Notes under the pieces: model-generated
The model's database searches: none
What the model was told of the DNA's origin: nothing
The model's input: only the letters and a program-made list of their open reading frames with translations
Part shown: positions 37,848 to 47,245 of the stretch, piece after piece
Position numbering within the stretch: position 1 is the first letter of the stretch
How the letters are laid out: the number at the start of each line of letters is the position of its first letter
Translations under genes and position numbers: made by a program
Source of the DNA: DASRHD01 sp035485575
Lineage (GTDB): Bacteria > Verrucomicrobiota > Verrucomicrobiia > Opitutales > Opitutaceae
DNA: 64,000 bases
Direction: 5' to 3'
Assembly: GCA_035485575.1 (NCBI GenBank)
Contig: DATHNW010000030.1
Span: forward strand, 1-64,000

Positions 37848-38654
37848 ATGTACAAATTTTTCCTCCCCACCGTTTTGTTGGCGGGTTTGCTGGCATTTTT
37901 TGCCGCCCCGGCGCAGGCGCAACCAACGGAGACGGGGCAGATTGTGGCGCAGCGTATCACCGGCAGTGTGTTGCTCGTGAATCTGGCTGACCAGAGCACC
38001 GTGGCGCTCCAAAATGGCGACGCCCTCAAGCAGGGTTTCGCGATACGCACGGCCAAGAACGCGGGAGTGGTCCTGATATTTTCCAACGGCGCGACGATCA
38101 ACATTGGCGCGGACTCGGAGCTCTCCGTCGATCAATTTTTACAGGATCCGTTCAGCCAACCGGTGAAGCTCTCCAATCTGAAGGAGGAGCCAACGACCTC
38201 CACCACGAAATTGAGGCTCACCCACGGTGAAATCACGGGCAATGTGCGGCATCTGCACCAGGACAAGGGCTCGAGTTTCGAGATCGACACGCCGGTCGGC
38301 GCGGCCGGCATCCGCGGCACCACGTTCCAGATCACCTATGTTCCGAACGGCAATGGCCAGGCTTTTTTCTCTATCGCCACAGCCGAGGGCACGGTGATTT
38401 TCACCAACACGAGCAATCAATCCACTCCGGTGCCGGGCGGTGTGCAGATCACGGCCGACGTCACGGTGGATTCCAACGGCAACGTGCAGCTCGGCAATAT
38501 CACGCAGGGCAGCCTGTCGGATGCCGACAAGAATGCCATCCTGCAGCTGATCGAGCAGAACGAGGATGTGCAGATCAATCCGGGCAACCAGTCCGGCAGT
38601 CCGCAGACCCTTGGTGATTTGATCCGCACCACGCCGGGCGACGGAACCAAGTAA
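37848..38654 (+). CDS. secreted FecR-domain protein
   Basis: This 268-residue protein has a cleavable signal peptide (residues 1-24, APAQAQ) and then a FecR domain (about 32-165). Features are ITGSVLLVN, GDALKQGFAIRTAKNAG, SNGATINIGADSELSV and IDTPVGAAGIRGTTFQI. Unlike FecR sigma regulators, it has no cytoplasmic part or membrane anchor. It precedes a CHASE2 adenylate cyclase, a pairing seen in other bacteria, so it may form part of the cyclase's extracellular sensing partner. The tail after residue 200 is Gln/Asn-rich. Confidence 0.88.
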   Translation: MYKFFLPTVLLAGLLAFFAAPAQAQPTETGQIVAQRITGSVLLVNLADQSTVALQNGDALKQGFAIRTAKNAGVVLIFSNGATINIGADSELSVDQFLQDPFSQPVKLSNLKEEPTTSTTKLRLTHGEITGNVRHLHQDKGSSFEIDTPVGAAGIRGTTFQITYVPNGNGQAFFSIATAEGTVIFTNTSNQSTPVPGGVQITADVTVDSNGNVQLGNITQGSLSDADKNAILQLIEQNEDVQINPGNQSGSPQTLGDLIRTTPGDGTK

Positions 38655-38716
38655 TTAATGATTGCTGCCACCGGGTTTGTGCTTCCGTCAGCCTGTGCGC
38701 TGCGTAACGTGAATCC

Positions 38717-40972
38717 GTGGCCATAGCGAAGGCGAACCGACGACATTTCTGGCGCTGGCTGCTGTTGCTGCCGCTGCCGTTTGTGTGGCTGCTTTGCGCG
38801 CAGCACGGCTGGCTGAATTTTTTGGAGAACCGCCTGCTCGACTGGCGCTATCATTTTCGCGGCGAAATTCCCGCGCCGGTCAGCCTGCGTTATGTGGATC
38901 TCGACACGCGCGGCATCCAGGCCATCGGCGAAAAGCCCTGGAACCGCGAGAAGTTCGGCGTTGTTGCGCAGGCCATGCTGGAGCGGGGCCATGCGAAAGC
39001 GGTCGGATTTGATTTTGTCTTTTCCTCGCTGAGCTACTCCGACCTGGTCGATGCCGGTAGGGCGGACAAGGGCAACTGGGCGTTTGCCCGCGTCATTCAC
39101 CAGCACCCGGAAATCGTGCTGGCGGCGCAATACACGCAGGGCGAAGGCCAGCTGCAGGAGGGACTGCGCAATTTTCCGCTGTTGCGCCTCGGCTTCACCG
39201 ACCGCACAAAAAACGACCTGCCCGAACTGCCGCAGTACCCGCTCATCGGTCCGACCTGGGGCACGGTCGGCCTCATCGACGTAGATTACGCCCGGGGCGG
39301 CGACGAGGTGCCGCGCTGGGTGCCGCTTTTCGCGCAGACGCCCAATCCGACCTTCCTGCACATGGCGCTGCAGCTCGCGCTCATCGAGCTCGGGCTCAAG
39401 TCGGACGCAGTGAAGATTTTCGCCGACCGCATCGATCTGGTGAACCCGGCCGGCGCGGTGGTGCGCACCATTCCGCTCACGGTGCATCAGCTCGTCGAGA
39501 TCAACTGGTTCTCGCGCTGGAAGAATGAGGCGCTCAATCCGCGCACCAGCCTGGCTGATGTGCTGCTTTATCTCGACGATCTCGGTTCGCCCGACGCCGG
39601 CGTGCGCACCGCCGCGGAGAATTTTTTTCAGCAGTTTGCCGGCGCCATCGTGCTGATCGGCCCGACCGACCAGTTGCTCCAGGATCTTGCGCCCACGCCG
39701 TTTGACGATGCGCCCGTGCCGAAGGTTGGCCTGCATGGCAACCTGTTGAAGACGATCCTCTCGGGGCGTTTCCTGCGCCGGATGCCGGCCTGGGTGAACT
39801 CGGCCGAGACGCTCGGGCTGACGTTTGCCGTTGTGACCCTGGCGATCGCGGGCGGCGCGCGTGGCCTGCGCTACAAGCTTTTTGCGTTCGTGGTGCTGGT
39901 GGCGTTCGTGGCGTTCGGGTTTGTCCTGTTCGCAAATTATGACTTGGTGCTGCCCATGGCGGCGCCGCTTGGAGCGGCCTTCACGACGAGTTTTGTCGCG
40001 GTCGCCTGGCAGCTCATCGAGGAGGAGAAGCAAAAGGGCCGGATCAAGGGCATGTTCGGCACCTATGTGTCGCCGGCGCTCGTCCACCGGATGGTCGAGT
40101 CGGGCGAGGAGCCGAAACTTGGCGGGGTGGAGGAGAATATCACGGCTTACTTCAGTGACATCCAGGCGTTCTCGACGTTTTCCGAGAAGCTCGATCCAGC
40201 ACACCTGGTCGAGCTGATGAACGAATACCTCACCGCCTGCACCGACATCGTGCAGGCCGAGGGCGGGACGCTCGACAAGTACATCGGCGACGCCGTCGTG
40301 GCGATCTACGGCGCGCCGCTGGCCCTGCCTGACCACGCGTATCGCGCGTGTGTGGCGGCGTTGCACGTGCACCGCCGGGTTGGCGAGCTGCGCGAGAAAT
40401 GGAAGGGTGAGGGCGGCAAATGGCCGGAGATCGTGCACAAGCTGCAGTCGCGCATCGGCCTGAACAGCGGCCTCTGCGTCGTCGGCAACATGGGCAGCCA
40501 CACGCGCTTCAATTACACGATGATGGGCGACAACGTGAACCTGGCCGCGCGCATGGAGAGCGGCGCGAAGAGCTGGGGCGTCTACTCGATGTGCGCCGAG
40601 GCGACGAAGCTCGCCTGCGAGCAGCACGGTGGCGACCGCGTGGTCTTCCGCCCGCTGGGAAAAATCGTGGTCATGGGCCGGGCGCAGCCCGTGCCGGTTT
40701 TTGAAATCACGGACCTGAAGGAGGCCATCCCGTCACAAACGCGCGAATGCCTCGGCCTGTTTGCGGAGGGCCTGGCGAAATATCATGCGCGCGACTGGGA
40801 CGGCGCGCTGGCGAAATTCAAGGAAAGCGCCGGGTTGGAGCCGAACCAGCCCGGCAAAACGCCGGGCGTGAAGAGCAACCCGTCGCTGGTGTACCAGGAG
40901 ATCGTCGCGCAGATGAAGGCCGCGCCGCCGGACGAGAAGTGGGACGGCGTGTACGTTATGAAGGAAAAGTGA
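38717..40972 (+). CDS. CHASE2-domain class III adenylate/guanylate cyclase
   Basis: This 751-residue protein begins at GTG 38717. A membrane span near 14-28 is followed by a periplasmic CHASE2 domain (about 30-350), two or three spans at about 365-432, and a class III cyclase domain at about 470-665. The catalytic metal ligands are D481 (YFSDIQAF) and D525 (DKYIGDAV), with K521 contacting the base. N607 and R612 in GDNVNLAARMES stabilise the transition state, so it looks active. A helical tail of about 70 residues follows. The second-messenger product (cAMP or cGMP) cannot be decided by eye. It ends inside the convergent gene at 40956. Confidence 0.93.
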   Translation: MAIAKANRRHFWRWLLLLPLPFVWLLCAQHGWLNFLENRLLDWRYHFRGEIPAPVSLRYVDLDTRGIQAIGEKPWNREKFGVVAQAMLERGHAKAVGFDFVFSSLSYSDLVDAGRADKGNWAFARVIHQHPEIVLAAQYTQGEGQLQEGLRNFPLLRLGFTDRTKNDLPELPQYPLIGPTWGTVGLIDVDYARGGDEVPRWVPLFAQTPNPTFLHMALQLALIELGLKSDAVKIFADRIDLVNPAGAVVRTIPLTVHQLVEINWFSRWKNEALNPRTSLADVLLYLDDLGSPDAGVRTAAENFFQQFAGAIVLIGPTDQLLQDLAPTPFDDAPVPKVGLHGNLLKTILSGRFLRRMPAWVNSAETLGLTFAVVTLAIAGGARGLRYKLFAFVVLVAFVAFGFVLFANYDLVLPMAAPLGAAFTTSFVAVAWQLIEEEKQKGRIKGMFGTYVSPALVHRMVESGEEPKLGGVEENITAYFSDIQAFSTFSEKLDPAHLVELMNEYLTACTDIVQAEGGTLDKYIGDAVVAIYGAPLALPDHAYRACVAALHVHRRVGELREKWKGEGGKWPEIVHKLQSRIGLNSGLCVVGNMGSHTRFNYTMMGDNVNLAARMESGAKSWGVYSMCAEATKLACEQHGGDRVVFRPLGKIVVMGRAQPVPVFEITDLKEAIPSQTRECLGLFAEGLAKYHARDWDGALAKFKESAGLEPNQPGKTPGVKSNPSLVYQEIVAQMKAAPPDEKWDGVYVMKEK

Positions 40973-42713
40973 ATGGGACGGCGTCTCCATGGCTGGCCCC
41001 GTCGGTGCGCTTGTGCACCTCTTCGAGAATGTGCGCATCATCGGCTTTGGCGCGGGCGCGGTTGGCCACCCGCCAGCGCATCTCTAGCTCGAAGGCGTCG
41101 ATGTTGTAACGCCGGCCCGTCTCGACATTGAGGCCATAGGTGACCCCGGGCGTGTGCTCGTATTGTTCGAGCTTCGTGAGGGCGTCCTCCATGACCATGC
41201 GGTATTCTTCCGAGGGGTGATCGATGAACATGCGCTGGGCGAAGTAGGCGCGGATCCATTCGCGCTGCAGCAGCGAGGCATCGAGCAGGAAGCGGAAATC
41301 CTCGCGCAGGGCGGCGAGCTGCTCCGCCGTCGCGTAGCGCGAGGCCTGGCGCAGATCGTTTTGCGCGGCGCGCACCTGCGCCACGACCTCGTCTTTCTCG
41401 GCAACAATGCGGTGAAAGAACTCCATGTCGGGATGGTAGAATTTGTCTTCGAGTTCCTTATCGGCGGGATCGTGCGTCCATTTGGAGCGTGCGCGCTCCA
41501 GCACGTGGCCGAAATAATAGGGATAATCGCCCCATTCCTCGCCGATCGACTTGGTCATCCATTCGGCGAGGGGCCAGCGTCCATGGTGGTTGATGAATTC
41601 GGAATGCTTGAGCGCGGAGATGATGTAAGGCACGGCGCCAGCGGGATAGCGTTTCGCCGACCAGTCGTGCAGCACCGTGTCCACGGAAAGGTCGGGATCG
41701 GCCATGAAGCGGGAAAAGGCGTAGAGGTTGACCTCGTGCATGTCCTCGAACGGGTGGTCCCAATGCAGCCGTGCGCGGCCCACCATGCCGGTCAGCCCTT
41801 TTTCACGGGCGTGCAGCGCAAGGCGGTGGAGGTAGTCGGTCTGGGCATAGGCGCCCTGCGAGGACCAGGCCTTTTCGACGCCGAGATCGACTTCGATGAT
41901 CTGGCGTTTCTTCCCGACGTTGCCGTGCTGCGGATCCCAGGGATAAAATGGATCGAATTCATGCGTCGTATCCTTGCACATGGCGATGACATCGTCAGGC
42001 ATGCGGGCCAGCGCCTGATTGAAATATTCCATTTCCCACGGCTCATAGAAAAAGTTCCGCAGGATGAGCTGCTTGTGGTGGCGCTGCAGCAGCTCGTAAA
42101 AAAAGGTCATGATGCGATAGATCCGCTCCGGCACGGGATCCTTGCTCGAGACCATGTCATTGTTGAAAACGTGGTAGTCGCTTTCATGCAGCGTGACGAC
42201 GAAGCCTGCGGTGCCGGGCACGGCCTGCAGCAGCTTTTCGTAGCGCTCCGTGAGGTAGGGGAAGAGGCCGGGATCGTCCATGTCGACGCGGCCGTTCTTG
42301 AGGAAGCGCTTGGGCACGTCGTCGAATTCGTGCACCCAAAGGTAATAGGGGATGCCTTTGGCCGTCGCGAGGTCGCCGATGTGCCGCAAATCGGATTGCC
42401 AGCCGGGAATGAGCCGGAAATATTCGCCCTTTTGGATTTCGTCGAGGTGGGCGGGGGGATGCTTCAGATCAAGGTCATCGGTCGAAGCGAGGAAGCCCTC
42501 GACCGAGCGGAACCATTCATGGGAAAAGATGAAAAAGTTGACGCCGTAACCGGGCGCCTGCTGCACGGCTTCCTCCAGCTTGGGCATGCTGTAGTCGTGA
42601 AATTGCCAGCCGTTCATGGTAAACGGTGACGGGCTGGCGGGCGCCGCCTGCAACCACGGCGAAAGGGCGGACATCAAGACGGCGGCACAAAGGAAAACAG
42701 ACGGGGTTTTCAT
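40956..42713 (-). CDS. secreted glycoside-hydrolase-like protein
   Basis: This 585-residue protein has a signal peptide (residues 1-23). The remainder looks like a TIM-barrel glycosidase with a helical C-terminal domain. Features include YGVNFFIFSHEWF, PYYLWVHEFDDVPK, AGFVVTLHESDYHVF with an acidic-residue strand end, RNFFYEPWEME, and KGLTGMVGRARLHWDHPF. It resembles GH67/GH20-like families in general organisation, but no precise family or substrate could be assigned. It overlaps the end of the cyclase gene by 17 bases on the opposite strand. Confidence 0.7.
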   Translation of the reverse strand: MKTPSVFLCAAVLMSALSPWLQAAPASPSPFTMNGWQFHDYSMPKLEEAVQQAPGYGVNFFIFSHEWFRSVEGFLASTDDLDLKHPPAHLDEIQKGEYFRLIPGWQSDLRHIGDLATAKGIPYYLWVHEFDDVPKRFLKNGRVDMDDPGLFPYLTERYEKLLQAVPGTAGFVVTLHESDYHVFNNDMVSSKDPVPERIYRIMTFFYELLQRHHKQLILRNFFYEPWEMEYFNQALARMPDDVIAMCKDTTHEFDPFYPWDPQHGNVGKKRQIIEVDLGVEKAWSSQGAYAQTDYLHRLALHAREKGLTGMVGRARLHWDHPFEDMHEVNLYAFSRFMADPDLSVDTVLHDWSAKRYPAGAVPYIISALKHSEFINHHGRWPLAEWMTKSIGEEWGDYPYYFGHVLERARSKWTHDPADKELEDKFYHPDMEFFHRIVAEKDEVVAQVRAAQNDLRQASRYATAEQLAALREDFRFLLDASLLQREWIRAYFAQRMFIDHPSEEYRMVMEDALTKLEQYEHTPGVTYGLNVETGRRYNIDAFELEMRWRVANRARAKADDAHILEEVHKRTDGASHGDAVPFTFPS

Positions 42714-42790
42714 GGATCAATCTCCTGGGGTTGAGCTGCAATGGGTCTTACCTCGTTAGATGGATGGACGACGAAGCCGAATGGACTCTG

Positions 42791-42810
42791 TTTTGCGCCG
42801 GGGCGCAAAA
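42791..42810. repeat. perfect palindrome upstream of the glycosidase gene
   Basis: TTTTGCGCC-GG-GGCGCAAAA is a perfect inverted repeat about 80 bases before the minus-strand start at 42713. It may be an operator or an upstream hairpin, or the second half of the ilvB termination region. Confidence 0.45.
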
Positions 42811-42820
42811 CTTTTGAAAA

Positions 42821-42849
42821 TAAAAAAGCCCGGATTTTTGTCCGGGCTT
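42821..42849 (-). terminator. rho-independent terminator of ilvB
   Basis: AAGCCCGGA (42826-42834) pairs perfectly with TCCGGGCTT (42841-42849), and on the minus strand a TTTTTTA run follows. It lies 36 bases past the ilvB stop. Confidence 0.88.
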
Positions 42850-42884
42850 GGTTTTGAAATGGGCGGGCCTTGCGCGGCCGGTGC

Positions 42885-44672
42885 TTATTTCAGGATCATG
42901 TCCTTGACCGTCTTGCCGGCGGGAATCATCGGCAGCACGTGTTCGGTGTAGGGCACGATGACGTCTAGGACGAACGGGCCGTCGTGGTCGAGCATTTCCT
43001 GGATCGCGGCGCGCAGCTCGGACTTTTTGATCACGCGGCGGCCCTTCACGCCGAAGCCCTCGGCGATCTTCACGAAATCGGGATAAAGCGCGGCGGGATT
43101 GTCGGGTCCGCCGACGTTGCTTTCGTCGCCGAGGATGGTGTTGCCGCGCACGCTGCCGTAGAAACGATCCTCCCACTGCACGACCATGCCGAGGTGCTGG
43201 TTATTCAGGATCATGGCCTTCGCCGCGATCTTCTCGATGTGGGCGGTGGCGAGCTCCTGGATGTTCATCACGAACGAGCCGTCACCGTCGATGTCGATGA
43301 CCTGCTTGTCGGGGCGGGCGACCTTGGCGCCGAGCGCGGCCGGATAGCCGTAGCCCATCGCGCCGAGGCCGAGCGAGCTGATGTAGCGGCGCGGTTCGTT
43401 GAAACGATAAAACTGCGCGGCCCACATCTGGTGCTGGCCGACGCCGGTGGTGATGATGGCGTCGCCCTTGGTGAGCTCGTAAAGCGCGGCCACTGCCTCC
43501 TGCGGGAGGATGTGCGGGGTCTTGCCGAAGCCGGCGGAGCTGTCGAAAGGATGGTCTTTTTTCCATTGCGCGATCTGCGCGTGCCACGCGACGGTGTCGG
43601 GCGGCGTGAACTTGTGCGCGGCGATGAGCTCGTTCAGGCGGCCGAGCGCGTACTTGATGTCGCTGACGACGGGCAGGAGCACGCGCTTGTTCTTGTTGTG
43701 CTCGGAGGCATCCACGTCGATGTGGACGATTTTGGCGCTGGCGGCGAACTTGCTGGTCTCGCCCGTGATGCGGTCGTCGAAGCGCGCGCCGAAGCACAGC
43801 AGCAGGTCGCTCTGGTCCACGGCCCAGTTGCCATAGGCCGCGCCGTGCATGCCGAACCACTGCATGGAGAGGGGATGGGTCTCGGGAAACGCGCCCACGC
43901 CCATGAGCGTCGTGGCAACGGGAACGTTGGTTTTCTCGGCGAACTTCTTCAGGTCGGTGTGAGCCTCGGCGGAGACAATGCCGCCGCCGACGTAGAGCAC
44001 AGGCTTCTTCGCCTCGGCGATGAGCGAAAGGATCTGCTTCAGCTGCTCGTCACTGGCGTGGTGCACGGCGTTGATGTAAGGATTGCGAAACTCGACCGCG
44101 GCAGGGAACACCGGCGTGATCTTCGCCTGCTGCACGTCCTTCGGGATGTCGATGACCACCGGGCCGGGCCGGCCGCTGCGGGCGATGTGGAAGGCTTCCT
44201 TGAAAATGCGCGGCAACTCCTGCGCGTTCATCACGAGGTAGCTGTGCTTCACGATCGGCAGCGTCATGCCGTAAAAGTCGGTCTCCTGAAACGCCATCTT
44301 GCCGATGTATTTCGAATAAACCTGGCCCGTGATCGCGACGAGCGGGGTGGAGTCCATGTAGGCGTCGGCGATGGCGGACACGAGATTGGTCGCGCCGGGG
44401 CCGCTGGTGGCCATGCACACGCCGACCTTGCCTGTCGCGCGGGCGTAGCCCTCGGCCGCAAACGAGCCGCCCTGCTCATGGCGCGGCAGGATGGTGCGGA
44501 TCTTGTCGGTGCGCGCGAGCGCCTGGTGCAGCTCCTGTGAAGCGCCGCCGGGATAGGCGAAGATGACGTCCACGCCTTCGCGGATGAGGCATTGGACGAC
44601 GCAGTCGGCGCCTTTCATTTCGTGGCCGATTTCAGCCTGGGGAAATGTGGTGGGCGTGGGTGACGTTTTCAT
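42885..44672 (-). CDS. ilvB: acetolactate synthase large subunit
   Basis: This 595-residue thiamine-diphosphate enzyme forms acetolactate for branched-chain amino acids. Signature segments are GVDVIFAYPGGASQELH with the catalytic glutamate in RHEQGGSFAAEGYAR, MATSGPGATNLVSAIADAYMDS, PVVIDIPKDVQ, GARFDDRITG and the cofactor motif GDGSFVMNIQELATA with NNQHLGMVVQW. ATG 44672 was chosen. No ilvN small subunit gene adjoins; a terminator ends the transcript just after it. Confidence 0.95.
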   Translation of the reverse strand: MKTSPTPTTFPQAEIGHEMKGADCVVQCLIREGVDVIFAYPGGASQELHQALARTDKIRTILPRHEQGGSFAAEGYARATGKVGVCMATSGPGATNLVSAIADAYMDSTPLVAITGQVYSKYIGKMAFQETDFYGMTLPIVKHSYLVMNAQELPRIFKEAFHIARSGRPGPVVIDIPKDVQQAKITPVFPAAVEFRNPYINAVHHASDEQLKQILSLIAEAKKPVLYVGGGIVSAEAHTDLKKFAEKTNVPVATTLMGVGAFPETHPLSMQWFGMHGAAYGNWAVDQSDLLLCFGARFDDRITGETSKFAASAKIVHIDVDASEHNKNKRVLLPVVSDIKYALGRLNELIAAHKFTPPDTVAWHAQIAQWKKDHPFDSSAGFGKTPHILPQEAVAALYELTKGDAIITTGVGQHQMWAAQFYRFNEPRRYISSLGLGAMGYGYPAALGAKVARPDKQVIDIDGDGSFVMNIQELATAHIEKIAAKAMILNNQHLGMVVQWEDRFYGSVRGNTILGDESNVGGPDNPAALYPDFVKIAEGFGVKGRRVIKKSELRAAIQEMLDHDGPFVLDVIVPYTEHVLPMIPAGKTVKDMILK

Positions 44673-44878
44673 GGCGATGAAGGAGCTTTGATAAAGGACG
44701 AAATTAAGGCATCCGGTTCCCGGCTGGCAAGAATGGATTCCGTCCGTGGTTGGTGGTCGGAGACCGATGGCGCGTCCCGACTTATGCGTCAAATGATGGT
44801 TAACAAATTGTTTGGGAGCCGGATGTCCGGACGCCTTTGCGTTTGCATTGGGCCAGCCGGGCGGGCGAATCTGGCGCC

Positions 44879-45661
44879 GTGCTGAAGATTCTTTTCATCG
44901 GCGACATCGTGGGGCGGCCGGGACGGGACATCGTGATCGAGCGCGTGCCGAAGCTGCGCGCGGAGCTCGGGCTGGATTTTGTCATCGCCAATGCGGAGAA
45001 CGCGGCGGCCGGGGCGGGATTGACGGGCGGGCTGGCCCAGATGCTGCTGGCGGCGGGGGTCGATGCGCTCACGCTCGGCGACCACGTGTGGGACCAGAAG
45101 GGCTTTGAAGCGGAAATCGGTGCCCTGGAGCGCGTGTGCCGCCCGGCCAATCTGCCGGCGGTGTGCCCCGGGCGGGATTTTTTGATTTTGGAGGCGAAGG
45201 GCTTCCGGCTCGCGGTCTTCACGGTGCTCGGCCGGCAATACCTGAATTTGAAGGCGGAATGCCCTTTTTTGTGTGCGGATAAACTGCTCGCGCAGCTGAC
45301 CGGACGGGCTGATGGATTTTTCGTGGAAGTGCATGCCGAGGCGACTTCGGAAAAGCAGGCGCTCGGCTGGCATCTTGATGGGCGGACGCTGGCAGTGGTT
45401 GGTACGCACACGCATGTGCCGACGGCGGACGCAGCTGTGCTGCCGGGCGGCACGGCGTTCCTGTGCGACGCGGGCATGACCGGGCCTTACGCGAGCGTGC
45501 TCGGGCGCGAAGTGAAGCCCGTCATCGGGCGTTTTCTCGATGGCATGCCGCGGAGATTCGAAGTGGCTGAAGGCGACGTGCGGCTGTCAGCGGTGCTGGT
45601 GGAGTTCGACCCGGCGGCGAAGCGCGCGACCAAGTGCGAGCTGGTGACGGTGCGGAAATAA
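44879..45661 (+). CDS. YmdB-type metallophosphoesterase
   Basis: This 260-residue protein matches the TIGR00282/YmdB group, whose studied members hydrolyse 2',3'-cyclic nucleotides and affect biofilm decisions. It starts at GTG 44879 with LKILFIGDIVGRPGRD. Metal-binding motifs are GD near residue 9, ANAENAAAG, LGDHVWDQ, FFVEVHAEATSEK and VVGTHTHVPTAD, and the DAGMTGPY loop follows. It is divergent from ilvB with a 206-base gap that holds no other recognisable gene. Confidence 0.93.
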   Translation: MLKILFIGDIVGRPGRDIVIERVPKLRAELGLDFVIANAENAAAGAGLTGGLAQMLLAAGVDALTLGDHVWDQKGFEAEIGALERVCRPANLPAVCPGRDFLILEAKGFRLAVFTVLGRQYLNLKAECPFLCADKLLAQLTGRADGFFVEVHAEATSEKQALGWHLDGRTLAVVGTHTHVPTADAAVLPGGTAFLCDAGMTGPYASVLGREVKPVIGRFLDGMPRRFEVAEGDVRLSAVLVEFDPAAKRATKCELVTVRK

Positions 45662-45712
45662 TCTCTCGCGAAGCGCCGAGGCTTTGTGATGAACGATTAA
45701 ACTGCCAATCGT

Positions 45713-45753
45713 CGCTCATTTTTTAAATCAGCGATAATTAGCGTGAATGAGCG
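45713..45753. repeat. convergent-gene hairpin between ymdB and accA
   Basis: CGCTCATT (45713-45720) pairs with AATGAGCG (45746-45753) across a 25-base AT-rich loop. It could terminate either convergent gene, but it has no clear T-tract after the stem. Confidence 0.35.
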
Positions 45754-45758
45754 GTTGC

Positions 45759-46739
45759 TCAGTTATGCGCCGCGCCGGCTTCCTGGTAAACGCCGAGGTG
45801 GCGGTAGCGTTCGTAGCGGGTCTCGCTCAGTCGCTCGGGCGTGAGCGAACGCAGGTCGTTGAGGTGCTTTTGCAGTGTGTATTTCAACGTGGCGGCGGTC
45901 TGCTCGGGATTGTTGTGCGCGCCGCCAAAGGGTTCGGAAATGACTTCGTCCACGATGCCGAGCTTTTCGAGGGTGTCGGCGTTGAGCTTGAGGGCCTCGG
46001 CGGCCTTGGGTGCGGCGGCGGCGTCCTTCCAGAGGATGGCGGCGCAGCCTTCGGGTGAGATGACGGAGTAGTAGCTGTTTTCGAGAATGAGCACGCGGTC
46101 GGTCACGCCGATGCCGAGTGCGCCGCCGGAGCCGCCTTCGCCGATGATGACGCAGACCGTGGGCGTGCGCAGCATGGCCATTTCGCGGAGGTTGACGGCG
46201 ATGGCCTCGGAGACGTGGCGTTCTTCGGAGCCGATGCCGGGGTAGGCGCCGGGCGTGTCGATGAAACTGAGGACGGGCAGGCCGAATTTCTCGGCGAGGC
46301 GCATGAGGCGGAGGGCCTTGCGGTAACCTTCGGGTTGGGGCATGCCGAAGTTGCGTTCGATTTTTTCCTTGGTTTCGCGGCCCTTCTGCTGGGCAATGAT
46401 CATTACGGGCTGGCCGCCAAAAAGCGCGGTGCCGCCGATGAGGGCGCGGTCGTCCTTGAACTGACGGTCGCCGTGGAGCTCCTGGAAGTTCTCGAAAATG
46501 AGGCCGACGTAATCGAGCGCGTAAGGCCGCTTCGGATGGCGGGCGATCTGTACGCGCTGCCAGGGCGTGAGGCTCGTGTAGATGGCGCGCTGCGTCTCGG
46601 CGAGTTTGCGCTCGATGGCGGAAATCTCGGAGGAGACGTCGAAATTGTTCTCGAGCGTCTGCTGGTGGAGATGCTCGATCTGTTTCTCGAGTTCGCGCAA
46701 GGGCTTTTCGAACTCGAGCGTGTAGGAGGGTTTGTCCAT
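45759..46739 (-). CDS. accA: acetyl-CoA carboxylase carboxyltransferase subunit alpha
   Basis: This 326-residue subunit transfers carboxyl from biotin to acetyl-CoA in fatty acid synthesis. The N-terminus (LEFEKPLRELEKQIEHL) and the sequence VQIARHPKRPYALDYVGLIF are typical. The core shows GRETKEKIERNFGMPQPEGYRKALRL, SFIDTPGAYPGIGSEERHVSEAIA and IGEGGSGGALGIGVTDRVL, with SVISPEGCAAILWKD. Length and start fit the family. accD is not in the window. Confidence 0.97.
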   Translation of the reverse strand: MDKPSYTLEFEKPLRELEKQIEHLHQQTLENNFDVSSEISAIERKLAETQRAIYTSLTPWQRVQIARHPKRPYALDYVGLIFENFQELHGDRQFKDDRALIGGTALFGGQPVMIIAQQKGRETKEKIERNFGMPQPEGYRKALRLMRLAEKFGLPVLSFIDTPGAYPGIGSEERHVSEAIAVNLREMAMLRTPTVCVIIGEGGSGGALGIGVTDRVLILENSYYSVISPEGCAAILWKDAAAAPKAAEALKLNADTLEKLGIVDEVISEPFGGAHNNPEQTAATLKYTLQKHLNDLRSLTPERLSETRYERYRHLGVYQEAGAAHN

Positions 46740-46795
46740 GGAACGGCGAAGGCTACGAACTCCGAAGGAAGCGTGTCAACGGGCGCGACGGCACC

Positions 46796-47161
46796 TCAAC
46801 CGGCTGGACCGGGGGCGTGGTCGGCGGGGTTTTGGAGCTGGTCCTTCCAGCTGAGGACCTTGGCCCGGGCGCCGAATTTCTCGGCGGTGGTCTTGTCGCC
46901 GCGCTCCATCCAGATGCGTGAAAGCGTGGTGTTGATGAAGAGGTCGTCCGGGCGCAGGGCATGGGCGCGATCGGCGGCGGCGAGGGCGGCGTCAAGACGG
47001 CGCAGGGAAAAATTTATTTCCGCGAGGGCGTGCCAGGCCTCGAAGGAACCGGGCGCCCGGGTGGTGACGCGATCGAGCTTGGCCAGGGCGGTGTCGGTAT
47101 CGCCGAGCGTGTAATCAAGCGTGGCGTCTTCGATCAACGTCTGGAGGTCATCATCGGACAT
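46796..47161 (-). CDS. tetratricopeptide repeat protein
   Basis: This 121-residue cytoplasmic protein has about three TPR units (LGDTDTALAKLDRVTTRAPGS, AEINFSLRRLDAALAAADRAH, then RIWMERGDKTTAEKFGARAK). It is likely an adaptor that binds another protein. No signal peptide is present. It lies upstream of accA on the same strand, 56 bases away, and could be co-transcribed with it. Confidence 0.85.
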   Translation of the reverse strand: MSDDDLQTLIEDATLDYTLGDTDTALAKLDRVTTRAPGSFEAWHALAEINFSLRRLDAALAAADRAHALRPDDLFINTTLSRIWMERGDKTTAEKFGARAKVLSWKDQLQNPADHAPGPAG

Positions 47162-47190
47162 GGCGCCAATGTAACGGAGTAAGGAGAAAA

Positions 47191-47219
47191 AGAAAGGACG
47201 GCCTTGCGCGGCCGTCCTT
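47191..47219 (-). terminator. rho-independent terminator of yceI
   Basis: AAGGACGGCC (47194-47203) pairs with GGCCGTCCTT (47210-47219), followed on the minus strand by TTCTTTTTCTCC. It lies 27 bases beyond the yceI stop. Confidence 0.85.
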
Positions 47220-47245
47220 GAATAAAAACCGAAATTTTTGCCGGA

